The position numbers were made by a program, and so were the translations under genes. Below are positions 7,033 to 14,370 of a stretch of 28,405 nt of DNA, piece after piece. The number at the start of each line of letters is the position of its first letter. Position 1 is the first letter of the stretch. The DNA comes from JBNJGB01 sp051747385 (lineage in GTDB: Bacteria > Myxococcota_A > UBA9042 > PHBI01 > JACKFB01): assembly GCA_051747385.1 (NCBI GenBank), contig JBNJGB010000052.1, positions 1 to 28,405 of the forward strand, read 5' to 3'. The notes under the pieces were generated by a model. That model was not told the DNA's origin, did not search any database, and was given only the letters and a program-made list of their open reading frames with translations.

Positions 7033-8031
7033 TCAGAGCTCCGCGATGATGGCGTCGGTGAGCCGGCGGGTCGTGGCGTCGCCTCCGAGATCCCCCGTGA
7101 GGTCCTCGCCCTTTTCCAGCACGGCGCCCACGGCCTTCTCGATCCGCTGGGCGGCGACGCGCTCCCCGATGTACTTGAGCATCAGCGCCCCCGAGCGCAG
7201 CAGCGCGATGGGATTGGCCACGCCCTTGCCGGCGATGTCCGGCGCGCTGCCGTGGACCGCCTCGAACACGGCGTAGCGATCGCCGATGTTGGCCCCGGGG
7301 ACCAGCCCCAGCCCGCCCACCAGGCCCGCGCACAGGTCGCTGAGGATGTCCCCGAAGAGGTTCTCCATCACCAGGACGTCGAAGCGCGTCGGGTCCAGCA
7401 CCAGCTCCATGCAGAGCTGATCCGTCTGGATGTCCTGCGTCTCGATGAACGGGTAGTCCGCGGCCACCTCCCGCCCCACGTCCAGGAAGAGCCCGTCGGA
7501 GAGCTTCATGATGTTCGCCTTGTGCACCAGGTGCACCTTCCGGCGCCCCTCGTAGCGGCACCAGTCGTAGGCGAACTCGGTGAAGCGGCGCGTGGCATGC
7601 TCGCTCACCATGCGGAGGCTCTCCACGACGCCGGGCACCGGCTCGTGCTCCATCCCGGCGTACAGCCCCTCCGTGTTCTCGCGGAACACCACCAGGTCCA
7701 CGTCCTCGTGGTGGGTCCGCACGCCGGGGAGCGAGTTCACCGGCCGGAGGCTGACGTACAGCTCGAGGGCCTTGCGCAGGGCGACGTTCACGCTCGAGAA
7801 GCCGGAGCCCACGGGCGTGGTGCAGGGGCCCTTCAGGGCCACGCGCGTCTCCCGGACGCTCTCGATGACCTCGTCCGGCAGGGGCGTCCCGTGGGTCTCC
7901 ACCGCGTTGGCGCCCGCCTGGACGCGCCGCCAGCGGATGTCGGGGCAGACCGCGTCGATCACGCGGACCGCCGCCTCGCTCACCTCGGGCCCGATCCCGT
8001 CACCGGGAATCAACGTGACCGCGTATTCCAT
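7033..8031 (-). CDS. NAD-dependent isocitrate dehydrogenase-like, probable catalytic subunit
   Basis: The 332-residue enzyme would oxidatively decarboxylate isocitrate to 2-oxoglutarate in the TCA cycle. It shows S80/N82/R86 (SVNVALR), R96, R117 in FRENTEG, Y124, K171 in KANIM, and metal-binding Asp residues D204, D228 and D232 (NLFGDILSDL). The coenzyme loop HGSAPDIAGKGVANP at 260-274 has the Asp (D265) typical of NAD enzymes. The S-x-N-x-x-x-R pattern favours isocitrate over isopropylmalate. ATG at 8031 gives the canonical N-terminus (YAVTLIPGDGIGPEV); the frame is open beyond it but the extension is not homologous. The stop is 2 bp before the paralogue's start, so the two are made together and may form a complex like eukaryotic IDH3 alpha with beta/gamma. 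Confidence 0.9.
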   Translation of the reverse strand: MEYAVTLIPGDGIGPEVSEAAVRVIDAVCPDIRWRRVQAGANAVETHGTPLPDEVIESVRETRVALKGPCTTPVGSGFSSVNVALRKALELYVSLRPVNSLPGVRTHHEDVDLVVFRENTEGLYAGMEHEPVPGVVESLRMVSEHATRRFTEFAYDWCRYEGRRKVHLVHKANIMKLSDGLFLDVGREVAADYPFIETQDIQTDQLCMELVLDPTRFDVLVMENLFGDILSDLCAGLVGGLGLVPGANIGDRYAVFEAVHGSAPDIAGKGVANPIALLRSGALMLKYIGERVAAQRIEKAVGAVLEKGEDLTGDLGGDATTRRLTDAIIAEL

Positions 8032-8124
8032 GGCCGGGATGGTGGCACACGGCCGGGGGGCGCTCAAGCACTTCGGCGCGGCCGGAGGCGGCTCCCGCCG
8101 GGCGACGGGGACCACGCGTCCCAT

Positions 8125-8159
8125 CCGATTGGCGGCGGACCTTCCGCTGTGGTAATCGG
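8125..8159 (+). promoter_or_regulatory. Candidate promoter overlapped by nested inverted repeats
   Basis: TTGGCG (8129-8134), 16 bp, then GGTAAT (8151-8156) could be a promoter for the lipoprotein gene at 8235. The same stretch carries two nearly concentric dyads: CCGATT/AATCGG (8125-8130 and 8154-8159) and GCGGA/TCCGC (8135-8139 and 8143-8147). That arrangement suits an operator in the divergent gap between the IDH pair and the lipoprotein gene. Short dyads are common in GC-rich DNA, so confidence is low. Confidence 0.3.
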
Positions 8160-8220
8160 TCTCGGGCGTTCCGGGGCCGGGGGCGGCGCCTCGCCGGACG
8201 TCGGACACCCGGCCGACCGC

Positions 8221-8225
8221 GGAGG
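8221..8225 (+). promoter_or_regulatory. Shine-Dalgarno GGAGG that decides the lipoprotein start
   Basis: GGAGG directly abuts an ATG at 8226, too close to initiate there, but is 9 bases upstream of an in-frame GTG at 8235. That makes the GTG the better start and shortens the signal peptide n-region by three residues. Confidence 0.65.
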
Positions 8226-8234
8226 ATGCACCTC

Positions 8235-9254
8235 GTGAACCGACCGACGACATCCGTGATCATCGCCGGCCTCGTCGCCGCAACCCTCGCGGCGTGCGGG
8301 CCCATGTACAAGGACACGGACCACGAGCCCGGGACCGCCCGCGCCGTCCCGGTCGACCTCGAGGTGGAGGATTCCCTCGACGCGGACGAGGGCGACGAGG
8401 TCGACTGGAAGCAGGTCACTCCCATGGAGGACGGCACGGCGCGCCTCGCTCTTCGCGTCGGCGACCCCTTCAAGGGCAAGCACTCCCTGAAGGGACGCGT
8501 GGTGGTCTTCGACCGGGACGCCAACGAGCAGACCCGTCGAGCCATCGAGCCGAACGTCGTCCGCTACGACGTGGCCTGGGAGGCGAAGGCCGACACCACC
8601 TACCTCGTCAAGTTCGAGGCGGACCGGGGCCGCGCGCCGTACTCCATCGAGTACGACCTGGAGCCGGCGGATCCCTGCGCGGACGTGGTGTGCGACGAGT
8701 ACTCCGAGTGCCGCGAGGGGACCTGCGTCCAGGTCCGCCCGAAGGACTGCGGGGGCGAGTGCCCGAAGGGTCTCGTGTGCGTCGAGGGCGAGTGCGTCGA
8801 GCCGTGCGACGGAGGCTGTCCCCGCGGCTTCGACTGCGACGAGGACGCCAATGAGTGCGTGAAGGACCCCTGCTACGGCAAGCGGTGTCCCAGCGGGCAC
8901 TACTGCCGGCGCGGCCGCTGCATCAAGCGGCGCGTCCGCAAACCCAAGCCGAAACCCGAAGGCTGCAGCCCCCCCTGCGGGGCCGGCGAGGAGTGCAAGG
9001 GCACCCGCTGCGTGAAGGTCGAGCAGGGCGGCCCCATCGCCGCACGTATCGTCCAGGCCACGCCGAGCGGCAGCAAGACCGTGCTCATCCTCAACCGCGG
9101 CTCGCGCCACGAGGTGAAGGTCGGCCAGCGCGGCAAGCTGCAGGGCGTCGGGTCCTTCAAGGTCGTGGAGGTCTATCCGACCCGCTGCAAGGCCATCCTC
9201 GGCAAGCCCGCCACCGCGATCTCGGGCGCGAAGAACGCGGTCATCTACCGCTAG
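8235..9254 (+). CDS. Cys-rich lipoprotein with a FlgT-like C-terminal barrel
   Basis: The 339-residue lipoprotein (lipobox LAAC) has three parts. The first is an N-terminal beta domain of about 120 residues, rich in charged pairs. The middle, about residues 148-268, holds at least five short Cys-rich modules of the EGF/Dickkopf type (for example CDEYSECREGTC and CPSGHYCRRGRC), which are common in secreted myxobacterial proteins and probably disulfide-bonded. The C-terminus contains LILNRGSRHEVKVGQRGKL, resembling the small barrel of FlgT-C and related envelope proteins. A basic/proline hinge (KRRVRKPKPKPE) separates two modules. The start is set by the GGAGG at 8221. It is monocistronic, divergent from the IDH pair, and followed by repeat B. 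It is probably a structural or binding protein; no catalytic motif is visible. Confidence 0.82.
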   Translation: MNRPTTSVIIAGLVAATLAACGPMYKDTDHEPGTARAVPVDLEVEDSLDADEGDEVDWKQVTPMEDGTARLALRVGDPFKGKHSLKGRVVVFDRDANEQTRRAIEPNVVRYDVAWEAKADTTYLVKFEADRGRAPYSIEYDLEPADPCADVVCDEYSECREGTCVQVRPKDCGGECPKGLVCVEGECVEPCDGGCPRGFDCDEDANECVKDPCYGKRCPSGHYCRRGRCIKRRVRKPKPKPEGCSPPCGAGEECKGTRCVKVEQGGPIAARIVQATPSGSKTVLILNRGSRHEVKVGQRGKLQGVGSFKVVEVYPTRCKAILGKPATAISGAKNAVIYR

Positions 9255-9264
9255 CGCGCTAGCG

Positions 9265-9513
9265 CCGGGGACGGCTCACAGTCCTGCACATCTCTGGATG
9301 CCGCGATCTCGCGGACAGTCGCGCGCCAGGCCGCCACAGGACCCGATGGCCAGCGAACCGCCTGCACACAGGTCCGGCTGAGACCGTCGGGTCACCGGCA
9401 GGCCCACGGCGAGCACACCGGGCCGCAGCATGCCGCCTTCCTTTGCGCCTTCGCGTCTTTGCGCGAGCCCTTCGTCTCGCGACATGTGACGAACTGTGAG
9501 CCGGGGACGGCGG
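9265..9513 (+). repeat. Dispersed repeat family B, copy 2 (best preserved ends)
   Basis: This copy shows the termini most clearly. 9273-9294 (GGCTCACAGTCCTGCACATC and onward) and 9481-9502 are inverted repeats matching at 18 of 22 positions. The first 70 aligned bases differ from copy 3 at only five positions by my count. The decamer CCGGGGACGG stands in direct orientation just outside both ends (9265-9274 and 9501-9510) and could be a target duplication, although the left one is also part of copy 3. Inside are CCGCGATCTCGCGG and the TTTGCGCC/TTCGCGTC/TTTGCGCG core. It fills the convergent gap between the lipoprotein and the zinc-ribbon protein. No transposase is present, so it is MITE-like at most. 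Confidence 0.9.
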
Positions 9514-9544
9514 TCCCAATTCATCTTCCCACGTGGGGGCGGGC

Positions 9545-10690
9545 TCAGTGCACCAGGGCGTCGTTCAGGGCGGCCAGGGGCCCGCTGAGGATGGGCCGGG
9601 CCCGGCCGTTGGACCAGGCGGCGGCGGCGTGGCTGGCGGGGCGCGGGCCGGCTCCGTCCAGGGCCTCCCGGATCAGCCGGGCGGCCGGGTGCGCGTCCCA
9701 GGGGTCCACCACGCCGTCCACGTGCTGCCGGGCCTCCTCGACCCGCCCGGCGTCGAGCAGGGCGAGGGCCTGGAGGCAGCGAAGCTCGAGGACGTCCGCG
9801 TCCTCCATGCGGTGCGGGTTCAGGGCCATCAGGGCCTCGCGCGCCTTGGCGACGAGGGGGCCGCTGGCCGGGTGCCGCGCCTCCAGCGCCTCGAGGTTCG
9901 CGACGGCCGAGACCACGAGCCCGCAGCGGGCCTCCGCCTCCACCAGGCGGGTGCGCGCCAGGAGGTCCCCGTCGTCGTGGCGCACGGCCAGGCGGAGATA
10001 GACGGCGGCCTGGACGGCGTTGCCGAGCGCCAGGTGGGACGCGCCGCGGATGGCGGCGACGCGGCCCGCGGGCGCCCCGTGGGCCTCCGCGCGCGCCACG
10101 AGCACCAGGGCCCGCCGCGGCTCCCCGACGTCCATGAGGAGCTGGGCCATGGCGAGGCTCCGGGAGAGGTCCGGGGCGTTCGCCAGCTCGGTCGGCACCG
10201 TCGTCCGGGCGCAGCACGCGCAGCGCAGGGCGCCGCGCACGGCCACCTTCCCGCGCGCCAGGGCGATCTGCCACCCGCCGGGGAGGCCGGTCCCGCAGTC
10301 GGCGCACTGGAAGAGGTCGCGGACGGAGGCGAGGGCCTGCTCCCAGCGGCCCATCCAGGGCGTCTCCCCTCGCAGGGCGTGGGGCTCCGGCCGGCCGGCG
10401 ATCCGGTCCACGAGGAGGGCCCGGGCGATGCGCTCGCGGGCGACCTCCACCGGCATGGGCTCGGCGTGCCCTTCGCTGGCGCTCCGGATGGTGCGCAGGA
10501 GGTTCCGGACGCCCGCGGCGTCCAGATCCCGCGAGACGTGGGCCGCCACGATGCCCCGCGGCGCGCCCCGCTCGGCCACCACGCTGAGCGCCTCCCAGAC
10601 GCCCTCGCCGCGCGGCCGTCTGAGGACGATGACGTCGCGGGTGGGGAGGCGGACTCCGAACGCCAGCAGCGCGGCGCGAGACGGGGACAT
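9545..10690 (-). CDS. Zinc-ribbon protein with helical TPR-like repeats, function unknown
   Basis: The 381-residue protein lacks a signal peptide and should be cytoplasmic. Two CxxC pairs, C129/C132 (CADC) and C157/C160 (CACC), bracket about 25 residues and form a probable zinc ribbon. After it come 200 residues of Ala/Leu/Arg-rich helix pairs with TPR character (for example LAMAQLLMDVGEPRRALVLV and LRCLQALALLDAGRVEEAR). The N-terminal 110 residues look like a compact alpha/beta domain, and I do not recognise them. The ATG at 10690 is preceded by GGAG about 7 bases upstream. It is flanked by repeat B at its 3' end and by the SRPBCC gene, on the same strand but about 100 bp upstream. A scaffold or regulatory role is conceivable but unsupported. 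Confidence 0.78.
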   Translation of the reverse strand: MSPSRAALLAFGVRLPTRDVIVLRRPRGEGVWEALSVVAERGAPRGIVAAHVSRDLDAAGVRNLLRTIRSASEGHAEPMPVEVARERIARALLVDRIAGRPEPHALRGETPWMGRWEQALASVRDLFQCADCGTGLPGGWQIALARGKVAVRGALRCACCARTTVPTELANAPDLSRSLAMAQLLMDVGEPRRALVLVARAEAHGAPAGRVAAIRGASHLALGNAVQAAVYLRLAVRHDDGDLLARTRLVEAEARCGLVVSAVANLEALEARHPASGPLVAKAREALMALNPHRMEDADVLELRCLQALALLDAGRVEEARQHVDGVVDPWDAHPAARLIREALDGAGPRPASHAAAAWSNGRARPILSGPLAALNDALVH

Positions 10691-10789
10691 CGGGGGCTCC
10701 GGGCCGGGGGGAATCGGATCGATGCTTCGCGACCCTATGAGCGCGCCGGATCCCTGTCGAAGAACTTCCCCATCCGGCGCGAAACCGGA

Positions 10790-11389
10790 CTACTCCAGGG
10801 TCTCGCGGAGGTGCTCGAAGAGGTTCGGGATCGACTTCTTCTGGGCCATCCGCTGGATGCCTGCCGGGATGCGGATCTTCGGATCCGCGTGTACCTCGTA
10901 GACCACCAGCGTGCGCGTGCCCTCGTCGTCGAAGGGGACCAGGTTCCAGCTTCCGGAGTTCCGGTCATAGTCGCCCTCCACGAGCTTCCACTCGCGCGAC
11001 CACTTCTCCCCGGGCTTCACGGTGTGGACGGCGTCCGTGACGGCCCGGAGGTTCTTCAGCGGGAACGGGAGCTTGACCGTGATGTCGCAGCGGACGCGCC
11101 CGCCCTTCCGCGAGACCTCCTCGGAGGACCTGGTCTTGATCATCGTCTCCGCGTAGTCCCCGCAGCGATCCACCACGCGCCAGACCTTGTCCGGCGGCGC
11201 GTCCACCACCCCGAGGGCCTTGACCCGCGGCGTGTCGCTGTCCGGGACCTCCTCGGTGAAGACCAGGACCTCGCCCGCGTCCAGGCGCGCGCGGGTGGCG
11301 TCCTGGGCGTCGTCCTCGTCGGCGGAGAGGGCCGGCGCCGGGGCCAGGGAGAGGATCAGACCGGTCAGCACGGGGATGATGGTTCGCAT
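10790..11389 (-). CDS. Secreted SRPBCC/START-like domain protein
   Basis: The 199-residue protein has a signal peptide ending in APALSA (cleavage near residue 23) and a single domain of the SRPBCC/START type: ALGVVDAPPDKVWRVVDRCG at the start, a central WSREWKLVEGDYDRNSGSW sheet, and a C-terminal amphipathic helix after VHADPKIRIPAGI. This fold has a deep hydrophobic cavity and usually binds lipids, polyketides or quinones. A periplasmic location would suit a lipid-binding role, but the ligand is not readable. ATG at 11389 is chosen because the longer frame adds a non-hydrophobic extension before the signal peptide. It is divergent from the FAD oxidoreductase across a 76-bp gap, so the two may share control. 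Confidence 0.85.
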   Translation of the reverse strand: MRTIIPVLTGLILSLAPAPALSADEDDAQDATRARLDAGEVLVFTEEVPDSDTPRVKALGVVDAPPDKVWRVVDRCGDYAETMIKTRSSEEVSRKGGRVRCDITVKLPFPLKNLRAVTDAVHTVKPGEKWSREWKLVEGDYDRNSGSWNLVPFDDEGTRTLVVYEVHADPKIRIPAGIQRMAQKKSIPNLFEHLRETLE

Positions 11390-11465
11390 GATACTTGTTC
11401 TAGCACAGCGGTTCGGGCCGACCGAAGCCGACGCGCGCTCCTTGCCGCGTCCGATCGCAACCGAT

Positions 11466-12620
11466 ATGAACACGGACGTCATGCCCACCGACCCCACCCG
11501 AGCGGATATCGTCATCGTGGGCGCCGGTTTCGCCGGCGCGGCCACCGCGGCCGCTCTCGTTCGCCGCGGCTTCGAGCGCGTCCGGATTCTCGAGGCCGAG
11601 CCCATCCCCGGTCAGCACGGCTCCGGCCGGAACGCGGCCATGGCGCGGCGCGTGATCGCCGATCCGCTCATGTCCCGCCTGGCGGTGGACAGCGTCGAGG
11701 GCATGCACGACCTGGAGCGGCGGCGGGACCTCCGCTTCTACGACCGGGTGGGCGGGATCATCCTCGGCGACGAGGAGGACCTGGCGCCCCTCCGGGAGGC
11801 CGCGGCCGCAGTGCCCGAGCTCGGGCGAACGGTGGAGGTGCTCCCGGTCGAGGACGCGGCCCTGCGCATCCCGCTGCTCGAGGGCGCCGCGGCCCCCCTG
11901 GCCCTGCGGAGCCGCGACTGCGGCGTCGTGGACATCCACGCGCTCCTGTCGGCCCTGCTGGACGAGGCGCGGGAGGGGGGCGCGACGCTCCACCTCGGCA
12001 CGGAGGTGACGGGCGTCGAGACGCGCGACGGGCGCGTGACGGGCGTGGAGACCAACCACGGGACCTTCCCCTGCGACGTGCTCGTCAACGCCGCCGGCTT
12101 CCGCGTCCACGCCATCGCCGAGATGGCCGGCGCCCGACCGGTCCCGATCCAGCCCGTGCGGCGGCACCTGTTCGTGACGGCGTCCCTGCCCGAGGTGCAG
12201 CGCGACTGGCCCTTCGTCTGGGACGTGACCCACGGGGTCTACTTCCGCCCCGAGGGCGCCGGCCTGCTCATGTGCGCGTGCGACGAGACGCCGTGGCCGC
12301 CGGCCGACCCGCCCACCGATCCGGCGGAGCGGGAGAGGCTGGCCGAGAAGTTCTCGGAGTACGTGCCGGCCCTCGACGACGCGCGGCCCACGCGCTCCTG
12401 GGCGGGCCTCCGCGTCATGACGCCCGACGATCGCTTCGTCGTGGGTCCGGACCCGGAGGTCGAGGGCCTGTTCTGGGTCGCCGGCCTGGGCGGGCACGGG
12501 ATGACCACCTCGTGCGGCGTCGGAGAGATCGCCGCCCAGGGCATCGAGACCGGCCGCGTCCCCGCCCCCTACGACGAGGGCTTCGCCCCCGGGCGCTTCC
12601 AGGAGGAGGACGAGGACTGA
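11466..12620 (+). CDS. FAD-dependent oxidoreductase, DAO family
   Basis: The 384-residue flavoenzyme has the dinucleotide-binding motif IVIVGAGFAGAATAAAL (GxGxxG at 19-24), the ribose-binding acidic residue in RILEAE, and the C-terminal FAD motif GLFWVAGLGGHGMTTSCGVG. The order matches D-amino-acid oxidase/glycine oxidase/sarcosine oxidase-like enzymes, which oxidise an amine or amino acid. GQHGSGRNAAMARR at about 48-61 corresponds to the segment that contacts flavin after the first helix. The substrate cannot be assigned. Two starts are possible, ATG 11466 and ATG 11481, neither with a convincing Shine-Dalgarno; I give the first. The upstream gap to the SRPBCC gene is short. The 3' end converges on lgt with 16 bp between stops. 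Confidence 0.9.
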   Translation: MNTDVMPTDPTRADIVIVGAGFAGAATAAALVRRGFERVRILEAEPIPGQHGSGRNAAMARRVIADPLMSRLAVDSVEGMHDLERRRDLRFYDRVGGIILGDEEDLAPLREAAAAVPELGRTVEVLPVEDAALRIPLLEGAAAPLALRSRDCGVVDIHALLSALLDEAREGGATLHLGTEVTGVETRDGRVTGVETNHGTFPCDVLVNAAGFRVHAIAEMAGARPVPIQPVRRHLFVTASLPEVQRDWPFVWDVTHGVYFRPEGAGLLMCACDETPWPPADPPTDPAERERLAEKFSEYVPALDDARPTRSWAGLRVMTPDDRFVVGPDPEVEGLFWVAGLGGHGMTTSCGVGEIAAQGIETGRVPAPYDEGFAPGRFQEEDED

Positions 12621-12636
12621 CGGCTCGGCCGCGCTC

Positions 12637-13554
12637 CTACGACTTCTTCTTCGGCTTCTTCTTCCCGCGCCCGGCCTTGTCGCGCTCGAAGGCCGGGATG
12701 GCCTCCCGCCCGTCGGGGAAGACGTGGACCTGGCCGTCGGGGACCAGGATCTCCCCGACGTTCCTCCGGTAGCGATAGGTCCAGAAGGCCAGGGCGAAGA
12801 GCGCGATGGCGGCGTAGTGCCCCGGCGTGAGGCCCAGGTACGTCTCGTCCACCGCCCGCAGGAAGTCGAGCGCGAAGCGGATGGGCATGTACAGGATGAG
12901 GGCCACGGCGATGAACCAGCCCGAGAACTTCGGCTTGTTCCGGTTCAGCCAGAAGACGCCGGCCATGAGGAGGGTCCAGAGCATCTCGTAGAAGCCCAGG
13001 TTGTGCCGGACCGCCCCGGCCGGGGCGTCGTCGGTGGGCACCTCGTGGGGATACGGCATGCCCAGGATGAAGTCCGTGGTGGTGCCCGGGTGGTCGTAGG
13101 CGACCGTGCAGCCCATCCGGCCGAAGATCCACGCGAAGACGAACCCGTACATGAGGACGTCGGCGTACGGCCAGAACGGGATGCGGTGCTTCCGCAGGTA
13201 GTAGAGGCTCCCCGCGGCGCCGCCGATGAAGCCGCCGAAGGAGCTGATGCCGTCCCATATCTTCAGGATGTACAGCGGGTCTTCGGCGATCTTCTCGGGG
13301 AAGTAGAAGATGGCCGAATACAGGTGGGCCAGGATCATGCCCGGCACGACGGCCCACAGCGCCAGCTCGGCGATGACCGCCTCGTCCAGCCCGACCTTCC
13401 GCGCGCGCCGCCCGGCCACCACCGTCCCGACGATGATCGCCAGGCCGACGAGGAAGCCGAACGGGTAGAACTTCAGCGGGCCCAGCTCGAGCGGCGGGAT
13501 GGGCTCGTAGGGAAGCTCGGCGACGAGGGGCCCGAGGATGTCGAGCGGTGTCAT
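12637..13554 (-). CDS. lgt: Prolipoprotein diacylglyceryl transferase (divergent Lgt)
   Basis: The 305-residue, multi-helix inner-membrane enzyme transfers diacylglycerol from phosphatidylglycerol to the lipobox Cys of prolipoproteins. Order and motifs fit Lgt: YPFGFLVGLAIIVG in the first helices, WDGISSFGGFIGG, FGRMGCTVAYDHPG containing the essential Arg, and the C-terminal PIRFALDFLRAVDETYLGLTPGHYAAI. Two motifs differ from E. coli Lgt: GGMSFHGGLIG loses its His here, and GRLGNFINGE is replaced by GRMGCTVAYDHPG. I recall the GR-x-GC...DHPG form from Myxococcota, so it is likely functional. The protein ends in a Lys-rich tail (GRGKKKPKKKS). The start is supported by GGGAG about 8 bases upstream. 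Repeat A copy 2 lies upstream in the leader region. Five putative lipoprotein substrates are in this window. Confidence 0.9.
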   Translation of the reverse strand: MTPLDILGPLVAELPYEPIPPLELGPLKFYPFGFLVGLAIIVGTVVAGRRARKVGLDEAVIAELALWAVVPGMILAHLYSAIFYFPEKIAEDPLYILKIWDGISSFGGFIGGAAGSLYYLRKHRIPFWPYADVLMYGFVFAWIFGRMGCTVAYDHPGTTTDFILGMPYPHEVPTDDAPAGAVRHNLGFYEMLWTLLMAGVFWLNRNKPKFSGWFIAVALILYMPIRFALDFLRAVDETYLGLTPGHYAAIALFALAFWTYRYRRNVGEILVPDGQVHVFPDGREAIPAFERDKAGRGKKKPKKKS

Positions 13555-13632
13555 GGGCGCGCTCCCGGCCGGTGAGAGGCGGGAGTGGTATCACACTCGC
13601 GCGCCCGGGTCATGCCACACGCGAGGTGGCGG

Positions 13633-13798
13633 CAGGGCGGTCGCAAGGTCGACCGCCCTCCCTTGCCCTTGCCCTTGCCCTTGCCCGCTCTCAGACGCGC
13701 AGAGTCCATCGTCTCCGAGCGGGTGCAATCCGGCGCCGGGCGCCGTACCGCCGCGTGGCCCACACTTTTCCGACTCTGCGATCGCCCTCGGGGTGGCG
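13633..13798 (-). repeat. Dispersed repeat family A, copy 2 (complete)
   Basis: On the minus strand this copy reads GATCGCAGAGTCGG, a GC-rich body, four GGGCAA units (plus-strand TTGCCC at 13662-13685), GGGAGGG, then a perfect 9-bp hairpin (13635-13643 and 13650-13658). Against copy 3 I count 8 differences in 77 aligned body bases. The G-rich strand is sense to lgt, whose ATG is about 80 bases beyond the hairpin. The array is one unit shorter than in copy 1, and the hairpin is perfect here where copy 1 has one mismatch. Confidence 0.9.
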
Positions 13799-13827
13799 GC
13801 ACCGGCATCCCGCCGTGGCCGCCACCC
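13791..13827 (-). terminator. GC-rich hairpin downstream of the hsp20 pair
   Basis: GGGTGGCGGC (13791-13800) and GCCGCCACCC (13818-13827) form a perfect 10-bp stem with a 17-base loop, about 110 bases after the hsp20 stop and touching the outer edge of repeat A. No U-tract follows, so intrinsic termination is uncertain. Together with repeat A it occupies much of the 385-bp gene-free stretch 13555-13939; in the remaining part (13828-13939) I see nothing identifiable. Confidence 0.4.
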
Positions 13828-13939
13828 GCGGAGGCCACGAGGCCGCCCACCCCGGCGACGGCGACCGCGCGGGACGGGCGGTGAAGGGCGCGACGGGCCG
13901 CGGACGGGCCGGGACCCGCCCACGACGCGACCGCGGATT

Positions 13940-14314
13940 CTACTGGACCTGGATCCGCCGTGGCCGGACCTCCGGCGCCTTCGGCAGGTGGATCCGGAGG
14001 ACGCCGGCGTCGTACTCGGCGCGGACGCTGTCCGTGTCCAGGTCGCGAGGGAGGCGGAAGGCGCGCTCCCACTCGAACTCCCCCAGCTCGTCACCGAGGG
14101 GCTCACCGGCGGCCTTCCAGGCACGCGGGCCCCGCAGGGTCAGCAGGCCGCGCTCCACGTCGACGGCCATCTCCTCCCGGTCGGCGCCGGGCATGTCCGC
14201 GACGAGGAGGAGCTCGTCGTCGCTCTCGTAGACGTCCACGGGAGGCATCCGCGTGGGACGGGCGCTCACCGACTCGTGCTGCTCCGTGTTCGCGATGGGG
14301 TTGCGGGTCGTCAT
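13940..14314 (-). CDS. Hsp20/alpha-crystallin small heat-shock protein (second of pair)
   Basis: The 124-residue chaperone has an alpha-crystallin domain (VDVYESDDELLLVADMPGA through GVLRIHLPKAPE) and a C-terminal RIQV, which fits the I-x-I/V tail that docks neighbouring dimers. The signature A-x-x-x-G-x-L near residue 105 is AEYDAGVL. Small Hsps bind unfolding proteins without ATP. The ATG at 14314 is preceded by AAGGAGG 8 bases upstream, a strong ribosome site. It lies 56 bp after the other hsp20 stop and is probably cotranscribed with it. Its N-terminal arm is short (about 24 residues) compared with the partner's, suggesting distinct assembly behaviour. Confidence 0.93.
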   Translation of the reverse strand: MTTRNPIANTEQHESVSARPTRMPPVDVYESDDELLLVADMPGADREEMAVDVERGLLTLRGPRAWKAAGEPLGDELGEFEWERAFRLPRDLDTDSVRAEYDAGVLRIHLPKAPEVRPRRIQVQ

Positions 14315-14370
14315 GGCGACTCCCTCCTTGGATCGTGTGGATGGGGTTGGACTCCGTCGGCTTCGAGCCG

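Noticed and set aside
9249..9264. Perfect 16-bp palindrome CGCTAGCGCGCTAGCG over the lipoprotein stop codon
   Set aside because: Single occurrence partly set by coding sequence; no evidence that it is a binding site, though it could add to termination with repeat B.
9533..12772. Plus-strand open frame of 1079 codons
   Set aside because: It runs antisense across the TPR-like and SRPBCC genes and out of frame over the FAD gene. GC-rich DNA lacks stops in such frames, and the translation has no recognisable domain.
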